From Oceanobacter sp. (GTDB lineage Bacteria; Pseudomonadota; Gammaproteobacteria; Pseudomonadales; Oceanobacteraceae), in the NCBI GenBank assembly GCA_002733645.1, contig NVWL01000002.1, positions 1 through 64,000 of the forward strand: a stretch of DNA of 64,000 nt, written 5' to 3'. The stretch's first letter is position 1. Each line of letters opens with the position of its first letter. Of the stretch, positions 1-9,893 are shown piece after piece. Made by a program: the position numbers and the translations under genes. A model generated the notes under the pieces. That model made no database searches. It was not told where the DNA came from and worked only from the letters and a program-made list of their open reading frames with translations.

Positions 1-3
1 ATT

Positions 4-37
4 GTTGGGTTACGCGCTTCGCGCTAACCCAACCTAC
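4..37 (+). repeat. REP-like palindromic element, copy 1 (GTTGGGTTACGCGCTTCGCGCTAACCCAACCTAC)
   Basis: Near-perfect inverted repeat GTTGGGTTAcGCGC..GCGCTAACCCAAC followed by CTAC; same sequence recurs at 66, 3924, 5844, 7630, 19775 and 19890. Confidence 0.9.
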
Positions 38-65
38 TTTCTTTAATATCACACAACTATATTCC

Positions 66-100
66 GTAGGTTGGCGTTATCGCGAAGCGCGTAACCCAAC
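66..100 (-). repeat. REP-like palindromic element, copy 2, inverted relative to copy 1
   Basis: GTAGGTTGGCGTTATCGCGAAGCGCGTAACCCAAC. Confidence 0.9.
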
Positions 101-147
101 ACCGCCCGAATATCTAAATTCACACTCGTGCAAACGAATGCTTAAGA

Positions 148-549
148 TTAAACCGAGAAAGATTCCCCACACCCACATAGATCCTTCGCATTGGGGTTAT
201 TAAACTTAATCGTGCTGTTCAAGCCTTCACGGGTAAAATCTATCTCGGTACCACGCACATACGCACGGGCATCCGCGGCAATGTAGAGGGTGACATCATC
301 AGCAACAGCAATGGCGTCGTCACCTTCATCAGCGGTTTGAATAAATTCAACGTCGTATTTAAATCCAGAACAGCCGCTTTTTTTAACGCCTAAGCGTATA
401 CCCGCCATGTCTGGGTTTTTGGCTAGCTGTTTGCGTACGTGCGCAATAGCCGCGTCCGTCATACTGACTTCAGCAGGGGCTGCTGGGTCGTATGACTCGG
501 GTTCATGGGCATTGGGTTCGTAAGTTTCAATTGTCATCTCGTTCTCCAC
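148..549 (-). CDS. sufA: Fe-S cluster assembly scaffold/carrier SufA (HesB/IscA family)
   Basis: A-type carrier signature KKSGCSGFKYDVEF...CGCGESF; last gene of suf operon. Confidence 0.9.
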   Translation of the reverse strand: MENEMTIETYEPNAHEPESYDPAAPAEVSMTDAAIAHVRKQLAKNPDMAGIRLGVKKSGCSGFKYDVEFIQTADEGDDAIAVADDVTLYIAADARAYVRGTEIDFTREGLNSTIKFNNPNAKDLCGCGESFSV

Positions 550-1773
550 TTACAGTAAAAACATTTTGGCTTTTTCAAGCCCGGCGAACAGTCGCTCGAC
601 ATCATCTAGCGTGTTGTAAAAGCTAAACGATGCACGCACGGTGCCCGGAATTTCAAATTGTTCCATTAATGGCATCGCGCAGTGGTGGCCAGTTCGAACG
701 GCAATACCTTGCTGATCCAGCAGTGTGCCCACATCAGCAGGGTGCGCGCCGTCCAGCAAAAAACTGAATACGCTGGCTTTTTTATCGGCGGTGCCGATTT
801 TACGGATACCGCCAATTTTATCGGCCAATTCATTGGCACGAGTCAGCAAGCTGTCTTCGTGTTTTGCCAAGGCGATTCGATCAACTCTGTTAAGGAAATC
901 AATCGCAGCAGCTAAACCAATCGCACCAGCAATGTTTGGCGTACCGGCTTCAAATTTATAAGGTAAAACGTTGTACGTTGTTTTGGCAAAAGAGCAATGC
1001 TCAATCATTTCGCCGCCACCTTGATACGGAGGCATGGCATTTAATAATGCTTCTTTGCCGTATAGCACGCCAATACCGGTAGGGCCAAATAATTTGTGGC
1101 CAGAGAAGGCGTAAAAATCCGCATCCAAAGCTTGAACATCGACATCCCAGTGTGACACAGCTTGTGCGCCATCAATCATAACTTTCGCGCCAACGTTATG
1201 GGCCATCGCAATGATGTCTTTAACTGGGTTAATCGTGCCCAAAGCGTTGGAAACATGCACAACAGAAACGAACTTAACCTTGTTACTTAACATAGAGGCA
1301 AACGCTTCCATATCAAGTTCGCCGTTATCAAATACCGGAATCGGACGAAGCGTTGCGCCAGTTTGCTCGCACAACATTTGCCACGGCACGATATTCGAGT
1401 GATGTTCCATGCCAGTAACGAGTATTTCATCACCGGCGGTCAGATTCTGTCGGCCCCAGGTGGCAGCCACGGTATTGATCGATTCTGTGGTGCCACGTGT
1501 CCAGATGATCTCTTCTGGCTTTGCCGCATTTAAAAATGTTTGCACCGTGCGACGAGCGTCTTCAAATTCTTGCGTCGCGCGGTCACTCAATGTGTGAGCA
1601 CCACGGTGTACGTTTGAATTGTTTTCGCTGTAGTAACGGCTGAGTGCATCAATCACACATTGTGGTTTTTGCGTTGTTGCGCCGTTATCTAAGTACACCA
1701 ATGGCTTGCCATTAATATCTTGATGTAACGCAGGAAATTGCGCTCGAATCGCCAGAATCTGATCGTTGGTCAT
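550..1773 (-). CDS. sufS: Cysteine desulfurase SufS
   Basis: YLDNGATTQKP, SGHKLFGPTGIGVLYGK, RTGHHCAMPLM motifs; suf operon context. Confidence 0.95.
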   Translation of the reverse strand: MTNDQILAIRAQFPALHQDINGKPLVYLDNGATTQKPQCVIDALSRYYSENNSNVHRGAHTLSDRATQEFEDARRTVQTFLNAAKPEEIIWTRGTTESINTVAATWGRQNLTAGDEILVTGMEHHSNIVPWQMLCEQTGATLRPIPVFDNGELDMEAFASMLSNKVKFVSVVHVSNALGTINPVKDIIAMAHNVGAKVMIDGAQAVSHWDVDVQALDADFYAFSGHKLFGPTGIGVLYGKEALLNAMPPYQGGGEMIEHCSFAKTTYNVLPYKFEAGTPNIAGAIGLAAAIDFLNRVDRIALAKHEDSLLTRANELADKIGGIRKIGTADKKASVFSFLLDGAHPADVGTLLDQQGIAVRTGHHCAMPLMEQFEIPGTVRASFSFYNTLDDVERLFAGLEKAKMFLL

Positions 1774-1778
1774 GTCAG

Positions 1779-3098
1779 TTAGTTACCCTGTGCCAGTTGG
1801 TCGTCTAGGTCAGAACTGCGACCAAAACGATGTGCCAGAATAGGACGCAACCAATCGCCAATAGCTTCATGCGGTAGGTTGTCAATCAGCTCATTGATAA
1901 AACCAAAACTCAACATGACTTTCGCGTCTGCTTTGCTGATACCACGACTTTGAAGATAAAACATAGCTTTCTCTTCAAGTTGCGCAACGGTAGCACCGTG
2001 AGCACATTTAACGTCGTCGGCGTAAATTTCAAGTTCTGGTTTGGTATTAATTTCAGCGGTATTGGTCAGCAATAAATTTTTATTACTTAATTCAGCCAGT
2101 GTTTTTTGCGCATCACGATGAATCTGAATGCGACCATTAAATACGGCTTTTGATTGATCGTTCATGATGCCACGGAACACTTCATTCGAGGTACAGTGCG
2201 CTGCTTTGTGTTCGATACAAGTATGGAAGTCGATCAACTGCTTATTCTTAGGTACATAAACGCCCGCCATTTCGCTGTGCGAACCGCCAACGTTGTGATT
2301 TACAACGATGTCGTTACGGGTCAGTTTGGTGCCAAGACCTAAATGAAAGCCTTCGTAATTAGCGTCACGCTGTAGATCAATATGCGCATTGCCGATGTGA
2401 AGTGCGCCTTCCGTCATTAATTGCAGGCGGTAGTGAATCAATTTAGCGTTATCACCCACGCGAAATTCAGACACCGCATTGGTGAAGCTGTTTTGTTCTT
2501 CGTCACCTATATAGTGCTCAATTACTGTCGCTTCAGCACTGGTTTCAAGGTTCACTAACAAACGAGTGTTGACAGTAAAGCCAGTCTTTTCAGAGTTTGG
2601 CGTCGTTAGGTAGCAAATATGGATTGGCTGCTTAAGGCGCTGGTTACGTGGAATATTTAAAAATAGGCCAGCGTTGATATTCGCATCATTTAATTGAGCA
2701 AATAAATGACCGCCCTCACCCTGAATAGTGCCAAGCAATGCGTTAATCTGGTCTTGCTGCTCTTGAGTAGCATCAGCAAAGTGCACGATTAATTCGAGTG
2801 CTTTGGCGTCAGATGCCTCTATATTAAGCTCGCCATTAATCACAACTAAACGCAGGGCATCAATCCCGGCAATGTTCGGTAGTGTGACCGTGCTCGCATC
2901 AACACTCGGCGCTGCATGAGCAAAATCACCTTGAGTCAAAGACGCAAGCGAGGTGTACTTCCACGCTTCGGTTTTACGATTAGGAATCACAGCATCAGCA
3001 AAGCGTGCTTGGCCGCGCTCATTAAACTCGGATAACCAAGAAAGCGGGCTACGATGTTGGGCCAGAGCCAAGTGTTGAGTTACGAATTCTGCCGTCAT
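1779..3098 (-). CDS. sufD: Fe-S cluster assembly protein SufD
   Basis: C-terminal SufBD core (HGATVAQLEEKAMFYLQSRGI), position between sufC and sufS. Confidence 0.93.
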   Translation of the reverse strand: MTAEFVTQHLALAQHRSPLSWLSEFNERGQARFADAVIPNRKTEAWKYTSLASLTQGDFAHAAPSVDASTVTLPNIAGIDALRLVVINGELNIEASDAKALELIVHFADATQEQQDQINALLGTIQGEGGHLFAQLNDANINAGLFLNIPRNQRLKQPIHICYLTTPNSEKTGFTVNTRLLVNLETSAEATVIEHYIGDEEQNSFTNAVSEFRVGDNAKLIHYRLQLMTEGALHIGNAHIDLQRDANYEGFHLGLGTKLTRNDIVVNHNVGGSHSEMAGVYVPKNKQLIDFHTCIEHKAAHCTSNEVFRGIMNDQSKAVFNGRIQIHRDAQKTLAELSNKNLLLTNTAEINTKPELEIYADDVKCAHGATVAQLEEKAMFYLQSRGISKADAKVMLSFGFINELIDNLPHEAIGDWLRPILAHRFGRSSDLDDQLAQGN

Positions 3099-3099
3099 C

Positions 3100-3855
3100 T
3101 CAGGCCGCTCCGTTCTCGTTTTCTAACCAGCCGTAGCCTTTTTCTTCCAGCTCAAGAGCCAGCTCTTTACCGCCAGATTTAACGATTTTTCCGTTGGCTA
3201 ATACGTGAACAAAATCAGGGACAATGTAATCAAGCAAGCGCTGGTAGTGGGTCACAACGATGAAGCTGCGGTTCTCATCACGCATGGCGTTTACGCCTTC
3301 CGCGACCACTTGGAGAGCATCAATATCAAGACCTGAATCGGTTTCATCAAGGATGCATAGCGTTGGCTCAAGCATCATCATTTGCATTAATTCGTTGCGT
3401 TTTTTCTCGCCGCCAGAGAATCCTTCGTTAACGCCACGCTTTAAGAAAGAAGCATCTAGGTTAACGGCTTTGCATTTTTCGCGAGCCAGTTTCAAAAACT
3501 GCACTGAATCTAAGGCTTTTTTACCTTGCTGTTCACGAACAGAATCAACTGACGCTTTTAAGAATTCGAGGTTTGAAACACCTGGGATTTCAACAGGGTA
3601 CTGAAACGCTAAGAACAAGCCTTCACGAGCGCGCTCTTCAGGGTCAAGATCGAGAATGTTTTTGCCATTCAGTGTCGCGGAGCCACCAGTGACTTCATAG
3701 TTAGGACGACCTGCCAGTACATTACCTAAGGTACTTTTACCGGCACCGTTAGGGCCCATAATCGCGTGAACTTCACCCGGGCCGATATTTAAATTAAGAC
3801 CTTTGAGGATGTCTTTGTCTTCAACTTTGGCTTGAAGGTTTTTAATCTCGATCAT
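3100..3855 (-). CDS. sufC: Fe-S cluster assembly ATPase SufC
   Basis: ABC ATPase: GPNGAGKSTL Walker A, FSGGEKKRNE signature, CILDETDSGLD Walker B. Confidence 0.96.
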   Translation of the reverse strand: MIEIKNLQAKVEDKDILKGLNLNIGPGEVHAIMGPNGAGKSTLGNVLAGRPNYEVTGGSATLNGKNILDLDPEERAREGLFLAFQYPVEIPGVSNLEFLKASVDSVREQQGKKALDSVQFLKLAREKCKAVNLDASFLKRGVNEGFSGGEKKRNELMQMMMLEPTLCILDETDSGLDIDALQVVAEGVNAMRDENRSFIVVTHYQRLLDYIVPDFVHVLANGKIVKSGGKELALELEEKGYGWLENENGAA

Positions 3856-3923
3856 GGTTCTCGTTACCTTTTGTCTGACGGCAGACGTTTATATTTGAAT
3901 TCTGTTTTTAACTTGGATTCTTT

Positions 3924-3957
3924 GTTGGGTTACGCACTTCGTGCTAACCCAACCTAC
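3924..3957 (+). repeat. REP-like palindromic element, copy 3, between sufC and sufB
   Basis: GTTGGGTTACGCACTTCGTGCTAACCCAACCTAC; compensatory A/T pair retained in the stem. Confidence 0.88.
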
Positions 3958-4101
3958 TTAAAATTTTCATGATTATTTCGAAGAAGCGTTATGAGCGATG
4001 GAAGGGGGAGGCAAAAATTTTTGAGGAAGCGCAGTGTATAAGTCATACATGAGCATTCCGAAAAGATTTTTAACAAAGCCCTTCCGAGCGCAATAGCTTC
4101 T

Positions 4102-5547
4102 TTAACCCACAGAGCCTTCTAGGGAGATCTCTAATAACTTCCCAGCTTCCACCGCAAATTCCATCGGCAGCTCTTTAAATACTTCTTTACAGAAACCGTT
4201 AACAATCATCGACACGGCTTTCTCGGTATCAATACCACGTTGCTGACACAAGAAGAGTTGGTCGTCGCTCACTGTGGAAGTTGTCGCTTCGTGCTCGATG
4301 ACCGCGGTAGGGTGCTTGCTTTCAATATACGGGAAGGTGTGCGCCGCACATTTATCACCCAATAATAATGAATCACACTGAGTGTAATTACGTGCGCCTT
4401 CAGCACCTGGGTTCATACGCACTAAACCACGATAAGCGTTCGAGCTTTTACCCGCTGAAATACCTTTTGAGATAATGGTCGACTTAGTATTTTTACCTAA
4501 GTGAATCATCTTTGTGCCGGTGTCGGCTTGCTGGAAATTATTGGTCAGCGCGACTGAGTAAAATTCACCGATGCTGTTATCCCCTTTAAGGATGCAGCTT
4601 GGATATTTCCAAGTCACCGCTGAGCCGGTTTCAACCTGTGTCCAGCTGACTTTTGCATTAGTGTGTGCGATAGCGCGCTTGGTAACGAAATTGTAGATAC
4701 CACCTTTGCCTTCTTTATCGCCTGGGTACCAGTTTTGTACGGTGCTGTATTTGATTTCAGCATCGTCTAGGGCTACCAGTTCAACCACGGCGGCGTGAAG
4801 TTGGTTTTCATCACGCATCGGCGCGGTACAGCCTTCAAGGTAACTTACGTGAGAACCTTCGTCGGCAATAATTAGGGTGCGTTCAAACTGACCGGTTTTT
4901 GCTTCATTAATACGGAAATAAGTAGACAGTTCCATCGGGCAGCGAACGCCTTTGGGAATGTATACAAACGAACCATCAGAGAACACGGCGCAGTTCAGTG
5001 CAGCAAAATAATTATCGCGAACAGGAACTACCGAGCCTATGTATTTTTTAATCAACTCAGGGTGTTTATGTACAGCCTCAGAAATCGGCATAAAGATCAC
5101 ACCGGCTTCTTCTAATTTGTCGCGGAAAGTGGTCGCAACCGACACCGAATCAAATACCGCATCCACAGCAATACCAGCCAACGCCATTTGCTCATGCAAC
5201 GGGATTCCGAGTTTATCGTAAACCGCTAATAATTCAGGGTCGACTTCGTCCAAGCTTTGCGGGCCATCTTCCATACTTTTAGGTGCGGAATAGTAAGAAA
5301 TTTCTTGGTAATCGATCTTAGGGAAATTGACATGGGCCCATTCAGGCGTCTCCATCTCCAACCACTGGCGGAACGCTTTTAAGCGCCACTCGGTCATCCA
5401 CTCAGGCTCACCTTTCTTTGCAGAAATAAAACGCACGGTATCTTCGGTCAGGCCCGCTGCTAGAGTTTCTGACTCGATATCACTGATAAAACCAGCTTTA
5501 TACTCGTTGCCTGCTATCTGCTGTTCAATTTCTGCGTTAGTGGCCAT
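4102..5547 (-). CDS. sufB: Fe-S cluster assembly protein SufB
   Basis: SufB signature regions ([41 protein letters not shown]). Confidence 0.96.
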   Translation of the reverse strand: MATNAEIEQQIAGNEYKAGFISDIESETLAAGLTEDTVRFISAKKGEPEWMTEWRLKAFRQWLEMETPEWAHVNFPKIDYQEISYYSAPKSMEDGPQSLDEVDPELLAVYDKLGIPLHEQMALAGIAVDAVFDSVSVATTFRDKLEEAGVIFMPISEAVHKHPELIKKYIGSVVPVRDNYFAALNCAVFSDGSFVYIPKGVRCPMELSTYFRINEAKTGQFERTLIIADEGSHVSYLEGCTAPMRDENQLHAAVVELVALDDAEIKYSTVQNWYPGDKEGKGGIYNFVTKRAIAHTNAKVSWTQVETGSAVTWKYPSCILKGDNSIGEFYSVALTNNFQQADTGTKMIHLGKNTKSTIISKGISAGKSSNAYRGLVRMNPGAEGARNYTQCDSLLLGDKCAAHTFPYIESKHPTAVIEHEATTSTVSDDQLFLCQQRGIDTEKAVSMIVNGFCKEVFKELPMEFAVEAGKLLEISLEGSVG

Positions 5548-5703
5548 GGCTGTGTCTCTTGATCGTTAATGACGTCAATGTCATTTAAGTCGTCCGCTTC
5601 CCGGTAGACGTTGTGTATCGACGACTTTAATGGCGCTTGTTGCTGCTAAGTCGTACTGATAATTCGCTAAAACCGGGCTTGCTAATTCTGAGTATTCTAC
5701 TCG

Positions 5704-5744
5704 GGTATTCTCTGATGTGAAAGTAAAGAATACCAACTTGGTAT
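5704..5744. promoter_or_regulatory. Candidate Rrf2-regulator operator in suf/rrf2 divergent promoter region
   Basis: Perfect palindrome ATACCAA-C-TTGGTAT (5730-5744) and inverted pair GGTATTC(5704-5710)...GAATACC(5728-5734). Confidence 0.5.
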
Positions 5745-5789
5745 GCTTTATGGCAGGATTGTATCAAAGCCCGCGGGGCCTGACGAATC

Positions 5790-5808
5790 GACAACGATTC
5801 TCATTCGG
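5790..5808. promoter_or_regulatory. Candidate Fur box
   Basis: GACAACGATTCTCATTCGG; reverse complement CCGAATGAGAATCGTTGTC shares about 14/19 with GATAATGAGAATCATTATC. Confidence 0.45.
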
Positions 5809-5843
5809 CGGTATCAGGGATCATGCTGTTACCACCATGTAAA

Positions 5844-5877
5844 GTAGGTTGGCGTTAGCGCGAAGCGCGTAACCCAA
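5844..5877 (-). repeat. REP-like palindromic element, copy 4
   Basis: GTAGGTTGGCGTTAGCGCGAAGCGCGTAACCCAA. Confidence 0.9.
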
Positions 5878-5935
5878 TAAGAAACGCCACAACAAGTGCT
5901 ACAACAGGCGTCAAAAAATAAACCGAGGAAGCAAG

Positions 5936-6403
5936 ATGCTGAAAATCAGCAAGCTAACAGACTACGGCGTGCTGGTGTTAAGCCACTTAGCAGCACAGGG
6001 CGGTACCCAGCAGTCTGTTGATGATCTTGCCGGGGCCACCGGGTTGGCAGCTACAACCATACGTAAAGTGATGAAAGCACTGGCTGACAGCGGCCTAGTT
6101 ATTACCCGTCGTGGTGTCAAAGGCGGCTACCGCATTGCGCGCCCGCCATCGCAAATCAGCCTACGGGATGTAGTTGAAGCCTTTGATGGGCCGATAGCAC
6201 TCACCGAATGCTCCACAGAAACCAGCGCCTGTGACATAACTGACACGTGCAACCTTTCAGACAGCTGGGGTGGGATCAACCAGCTTATCCTGCAAATGAT
6301 GTCACGAATATCGTTAGAAGAAGTTCGTAATCCTAACGTTGTAGATAAGCTCTATCGGCAAATGGTGCAGCAGTCGCCAATGATTCAGCTGGTGAACTTG
6401 TAA
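5936..6403 (+). CDS. Rrf2-family transcriptional regulator of SUF system
   Basis: Rrf2 wHTH (LTDYGVLVLSHLAAQ...VKGGYRIARP) and cluster-ligand cysteines ALTECSTETSACDITDTCNL; divergent from sufB. Confidence 0.9.
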   Translation: MLKISKLTDYGVLVLSHLAAQGGTQQSVDDLAGATGLAATTIRKVMKALADSGLVITRRGVKGGYRIARPPSQISLRDVVEAFDGPIALTECSTETSACDITDTCNLSDSWGGINQLILQMMSRISLEEVRNPNVVDKLYRQMVQQSPMIQLVNL

Positions 6404-6645
6404 AAATCAAACCGTTGGCTTTTCTAATTCTTGAATCAAATAACCCAGTTCATCGGCTATTTTATGAAAATAGCGTCTGTGCATCGGATAAGCCTTGGTA
6501 ATACAAATTAGGCCCAAGTCCTTAATCGAATTAGCCCAAGTCGAAGTAAGCACCAGCTACTTGGATATTTCCTCGAAGTGCATGAGCGTTTTGTTCGTTT
6601 TTGATACAATCAACCCAATCTTAAGAACTCAGTATCAAAAGCCCC

Positions 6646-7524
6646 ATGACCTCACCTGATAACTCTAACGTTACTGTGCCTGATCCTGCTATCGCTACAG
6701 ACCCAGATATCACCACAAAAGCAGCAACCATGTCCCCATCCTACCTCGACCGCTTCGGTGGTATTGGCCGTTTGTATGGTGCTGTTGGTCTGCAACGCTT
6801 ACACGATGCCCATGTGTGTGTGATAGGCATTGGTGGCGTGGGCAGTTGGGCGGCAGAGGCATTGGCGCGTTCGGGTGTGGGTAAGATCACTCTGATCGAT
6901 ATGGATGATATTTGTGTCACCAACACTAATCGTCAGATTCATGCCATGACGAGTTCAGTAGGCAAGTTGAAGTGCGAAGCCGTGGCGGAGCGTTTGAGAG
7001 ACATCAACCCTGAAATTGAGGTTGAAGCGCGTATGGCGTTTGTGACGGCATCCAATTTGGAAGAGCAGATCACGCCGGACATGAGTTACGTGGTCGATTG
7101 CATAGATAGCGTGAAGAATAAAGCCGCGCTGATCTCATTTTGTAATCGTCGCAAGATTCGCATTATCACTACCGGTGCTGCTGGTGGACAAACGGACCCA
7201 ACCAAAATTCAGATTGGTGACTTGAATAAAACGTTTAATGATCCGTTGGCGCGTAAGGTGAGGTCATTATTACGACGTGATTACAACTTCTCGCGTAACC
7301 AAACGCGCACGTATTCAATTCCATGCGTATTTTCTACTGAGCAGCTTTCATACCCTAAAAGTGATGGTACTGTGTGTTACACCAAGGCGTTCGATGGCGA
7401 TAGTACTCAGCTTGATTGTGATAGCGGCTTTGGTTCAGCCACTATGGTGACGGGCACGTTTGGGTTCGTGGCCGCCAGTCGCGTGATTAAGCGCATTGCT
7501 GAAGCGGCGGGAAAGAAGCCTTAA
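6646..7524 (+). CDS. tcdA: tRNA threonylcarbamoyladenosine dehydratase (TcdA/CsdL)
   Basis: E1-like fold: RFGGIGRLYG, VCVIGIGGVGSWAAEALARSGVG; C-terminal CVFSTEQLSYPK. Confidence 0.9.
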   Translation: MTSPDNSNVTVPDPAIATDPDITTKAATMSPSYLDRFGGIGRLYGAVGLQRLHDAHVCVIGIGGVGSWAAEALARSGVGKITLIDMDDICVTNTNRQIHAMTSSVGKLKCEAVAERLRDINPEIEVEARMAFVTASNLEEQITPDMSYVVDCIDSVKNKAALISFCNRRKIRIITTGAAGGQTDPTKIQIGDLNKTFNDPLARKVRSLLRRDYNFSRNQTRTYSIPCVFSTEQLSYPKSDGTVCYTKAFDGDSTQLDCDSGFGSATMVTGTFGFVAASRVIKRIAEAAGKKP

Positions 7525-7532
7525 GCCTGATG

Positions 7533-7583
7533 TTATTTATTCGAGACTAAGTTCAACATCTGCTCGTATGGTACTTGCTCAAG
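7533..7583 (-). pseudogene. Relic recQ 3' end (LEQVPYEQMLNLVSNK*)
   Basis: Minus-strand CTT GAG CAA GTA CCA TAC GAG CAG ATG TTG AAC TTA GTC TCG AAT AAA TAA parallels the extant recQ tail LEHVPYETVLRLTS* encoded about 130 bp upstream. Confidence 0.65.
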
Positions 7584-7629
7584 TGTAATTCATAGTTCAC
7601 GGGCAAACAGGCAACTTAGAAACGCTATT

Positions 7630-7652
7630 GTTGGGTTAGCGCGTAACCTAAC
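7630..7652 (+). repeat. REP-like element, copy 5, short-loop variant
   Basis: GTTGGGTTAGCGCGTAACCTAAC: both stem ends present, central loop lost. Confidence 0.7.
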
Positions 7653-7663
7653 GCAATTGAGAG

Positions 7664-9646
7664 CTATGACGTTAGCCTTAACACGGTTTCGTACGGTACG
7701 TGCTCTAAACTCCCGTAATTCGCTATTTTCTTCGCTTTGACTTTGGTTAGCCACGGGCTGGCCATGCCACATAAAAATCGTGTTTGTGTTTCCGGTTCTG
7801 GTAATTGATTGAACAGCCCCTGATACGCGTTATTAAATTCTCCCAGCATTGTTTTAATCTGCGTAATGGCTGGTGCGGCTGTTAGGCTGTTACTTGGCCA
7901 CGCCTGCCATTTCTCCATGCATACCGAGCAATGCCCGCAATCTTGGGTCATGTTTTGGTCGTTAAAATACACGGCCAATTGTCGGCTTAAACATTGTTGC
8001 GATTGAAATAGATCTACCATGTTGTGCAAACGTTGAATGTCACTGTTTTGGTGCGCAATGAAGGTATCGTACAAGCGCTGCGCCATCTCAGGTTGTTGTT
8101 CAATTGGCCACGTATTGACCTGGTAGACCTCGGTCATTTGTTTGATTTCGAGCGTTAGCCAGTTCTTCTCGAAACAATATTCCAACGCTTTAACGGCACG
8201 TAAACGTGCGTCTGGCCCGGCGGCTTGTTCGAGTGCGGGTACATCTAAGCTGTACCAAGTTCGGCCTTTTTTACTGCATTGAAAGACGGTTTGTAAAAAG
8301 GCCTGAGGCTCCCCTGTGAATTGCGACAACAAGGCGCTTTCGCTATCTACTTTATAGAGGTACTCAGCGTAGTAGCTGTAAAGCGGGGTTATTTGGCCAG
8401 CCATTTCTAAATGCACGAGTAAGGTTTTGAGCGGCAGTGGGCGTATGTCGGTTTGATTCGATAGAGGCAACATCATGGTTTCCCATTTGCCTTGCCCGTT
8501 AAATCCAGCTGCGGTATCTGTGCTAATCACGTCGAGTAATCGCGTAATGGCGGCGAGTGTGGGCGTGTCGCCGTAGGTGTAGTTTTCTAATACCGTCAGG
8601 CCGCTTAAATCGGCTAATAATACGCAGTCGGATGGCTTACCATCACGTCCCGCACGGCCAATTTCTTGGCTGTAGTTTTCGATGGACTTAGGTAAATCGT
8701 AGTGCAGCACTTGGCGAATATTGCTTTTGTCTATGCCCATGCCAAAGGCAATGGTGGCAACAATACAGGGTGTGGTGCCGTCCATAAATCGTTGTTGAAT
8801 GGCTTGGCGAGTTTCACTGGGCATGCCGGCGTGATAAGCCTCCACCGGAACACTCACGCGTTGGTTTAAAGCACGCGCTACTTCGTCTGCGGTGTTTTGC
8901 TGAGTGACATAAATGATCGAGCCAAAGTCTTCACCTTTGTTTATTCGGTGTTCAAGCCATTGGGCGCATTTATTTAGGCGCTCTGAAATAGGAGTGGGCT
9001 GAACTAATAAACGTAAGTTAGGGCGGTAAAAACCAGTGCTGATGACATCGTTGTGAGCGATATCAAAATGTTTTCGCATGTCTTCAACGACGGGCTTGGT
9101 GGCGGTGGCAGTGAGCAGCAATGATTGCGGAATATTAAAATCACGACGCCATTGTGGCAGCTTTAAATAATCCGGACGGAAATTGTGGCCCCATTCGGAG
9201 ATACAGTGGGCTTCGTCAACGACTAATAACGAGATGGAAATATGCCGAATAAATTCTCGAAATCGTTCGTTTTTTAGGCGCTCTACCGAAATAAACAGAA
9301 TCTTAATTTGGCCGCTGCGTACATCTTGTTGTACTTGCTGAAGTTCTTCACGGGAAAGAGTGGAATCCAAGCTCGCCGCTTGTACCCCTTTGCTGCGTAA
9401 AAAGCTCACCTGGTCTTGCATTAGTGCCAGTAATGGCGACACCACTAAGGTTAAGTTTGGCATTAATAGCGCGGGTAGCTGGTAGCACAAGGATTTGCCT
9501 GATCCGGTGGGGAATATCGCCGCCGCAGAACGGCCAGCTAATAAAGCATCCACTACGGGCTCTTGGCCTTCGCGCAGTGCATTAAAACCAAAGGTCGATT
9601 GAAGCGGGCCAAGCCAGATAGGTGGTGTCATAGTGCATCCTTGCAT
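7664..9646 (-). CDS. recQ: ATP-dependent DNA helicase RecQ family
   Basis: FPTGSGKSLCYQLPAL, VVDEAHCISEWGHNFRPDY, QEIGRAGRDGKPSDC; zinc-binding cysteines in CLSRQLAVYF..CGHCSVC. Confidence 0.93.
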   Translation of the reverse strand: MQGCTMTPPIWLGPLQSTFGFNALREGQEPVVDALLAGRSAAAIFPTGSGKSLCYQLPALLMPNLTLVVSPLLALMQDQVSFLRSKGVQAASLDSTLSREELQQVQQDVRSGQIKILFISVERLKNERFREFIRHISISLLVVDEAHCISEWGHNFRPDYLKLPQWRRDFNIPQSLLLTATATKPVVEDMRKHFDIAHNDVISTGFYRPNLRLLVQPTPISERLNKCAQWLEHRINKGEDFGSIIYVTQQNTADEVARALNQRVSVPVEAYHAGMPSETRQAIQQRFMDGTTPCIVATIAFGMGIDKSNIRQVLHYDLPKSIENYSQEIGRAGRDGKPSDCVLLADLSGLTVLENYTYGDTPTLAAITRLLDVISTDTAAGFNGQGKWETMMLPLSNQTDIRPLPLKTLLVHLEMAGQITPLYSYYAEYLYKVDSESALLSQFTGEPQAFLQTVFQCSKKGRTWYSLDVPALEQAAGPDARLRAVKALEYCFEKNWLTLEIKQMTEVYQVNTWPIEQQPEMAQRLYDTFIAHQNSDIQRLHNMVDLFQSQQCLSRQLAVYFNDQNMTQDCGHCSVCMEKWQAWPSNSLTAAPAITQIKTMLGEFNNAYQGLFNQLPEPETQTRFLCGMASPWLTKVKAKKIANYGSLEHVPYETVLRLTS

Positions 9647-9893
9647 CCGTTGAAAAATGAATAATTATTTAGGTGTCAATATTGTCGATTAACGGATGCC
9701 TTGGTAATTCTACAGAATTATCAGACACGACAGGCCATTAATTATTGGCGTAAGTGGCTCTGTCTTATTGCCATGCTTAGACGTTACCTTTACCCAATAG
9801 ATTCAGGAACTCTAGCAAGCCGAGCGGTTCGTAGACAATCGGCTCGTATTATTTAAGCTCTGCTTCGTGATTCGTTTGAAAAGGACAATACCA

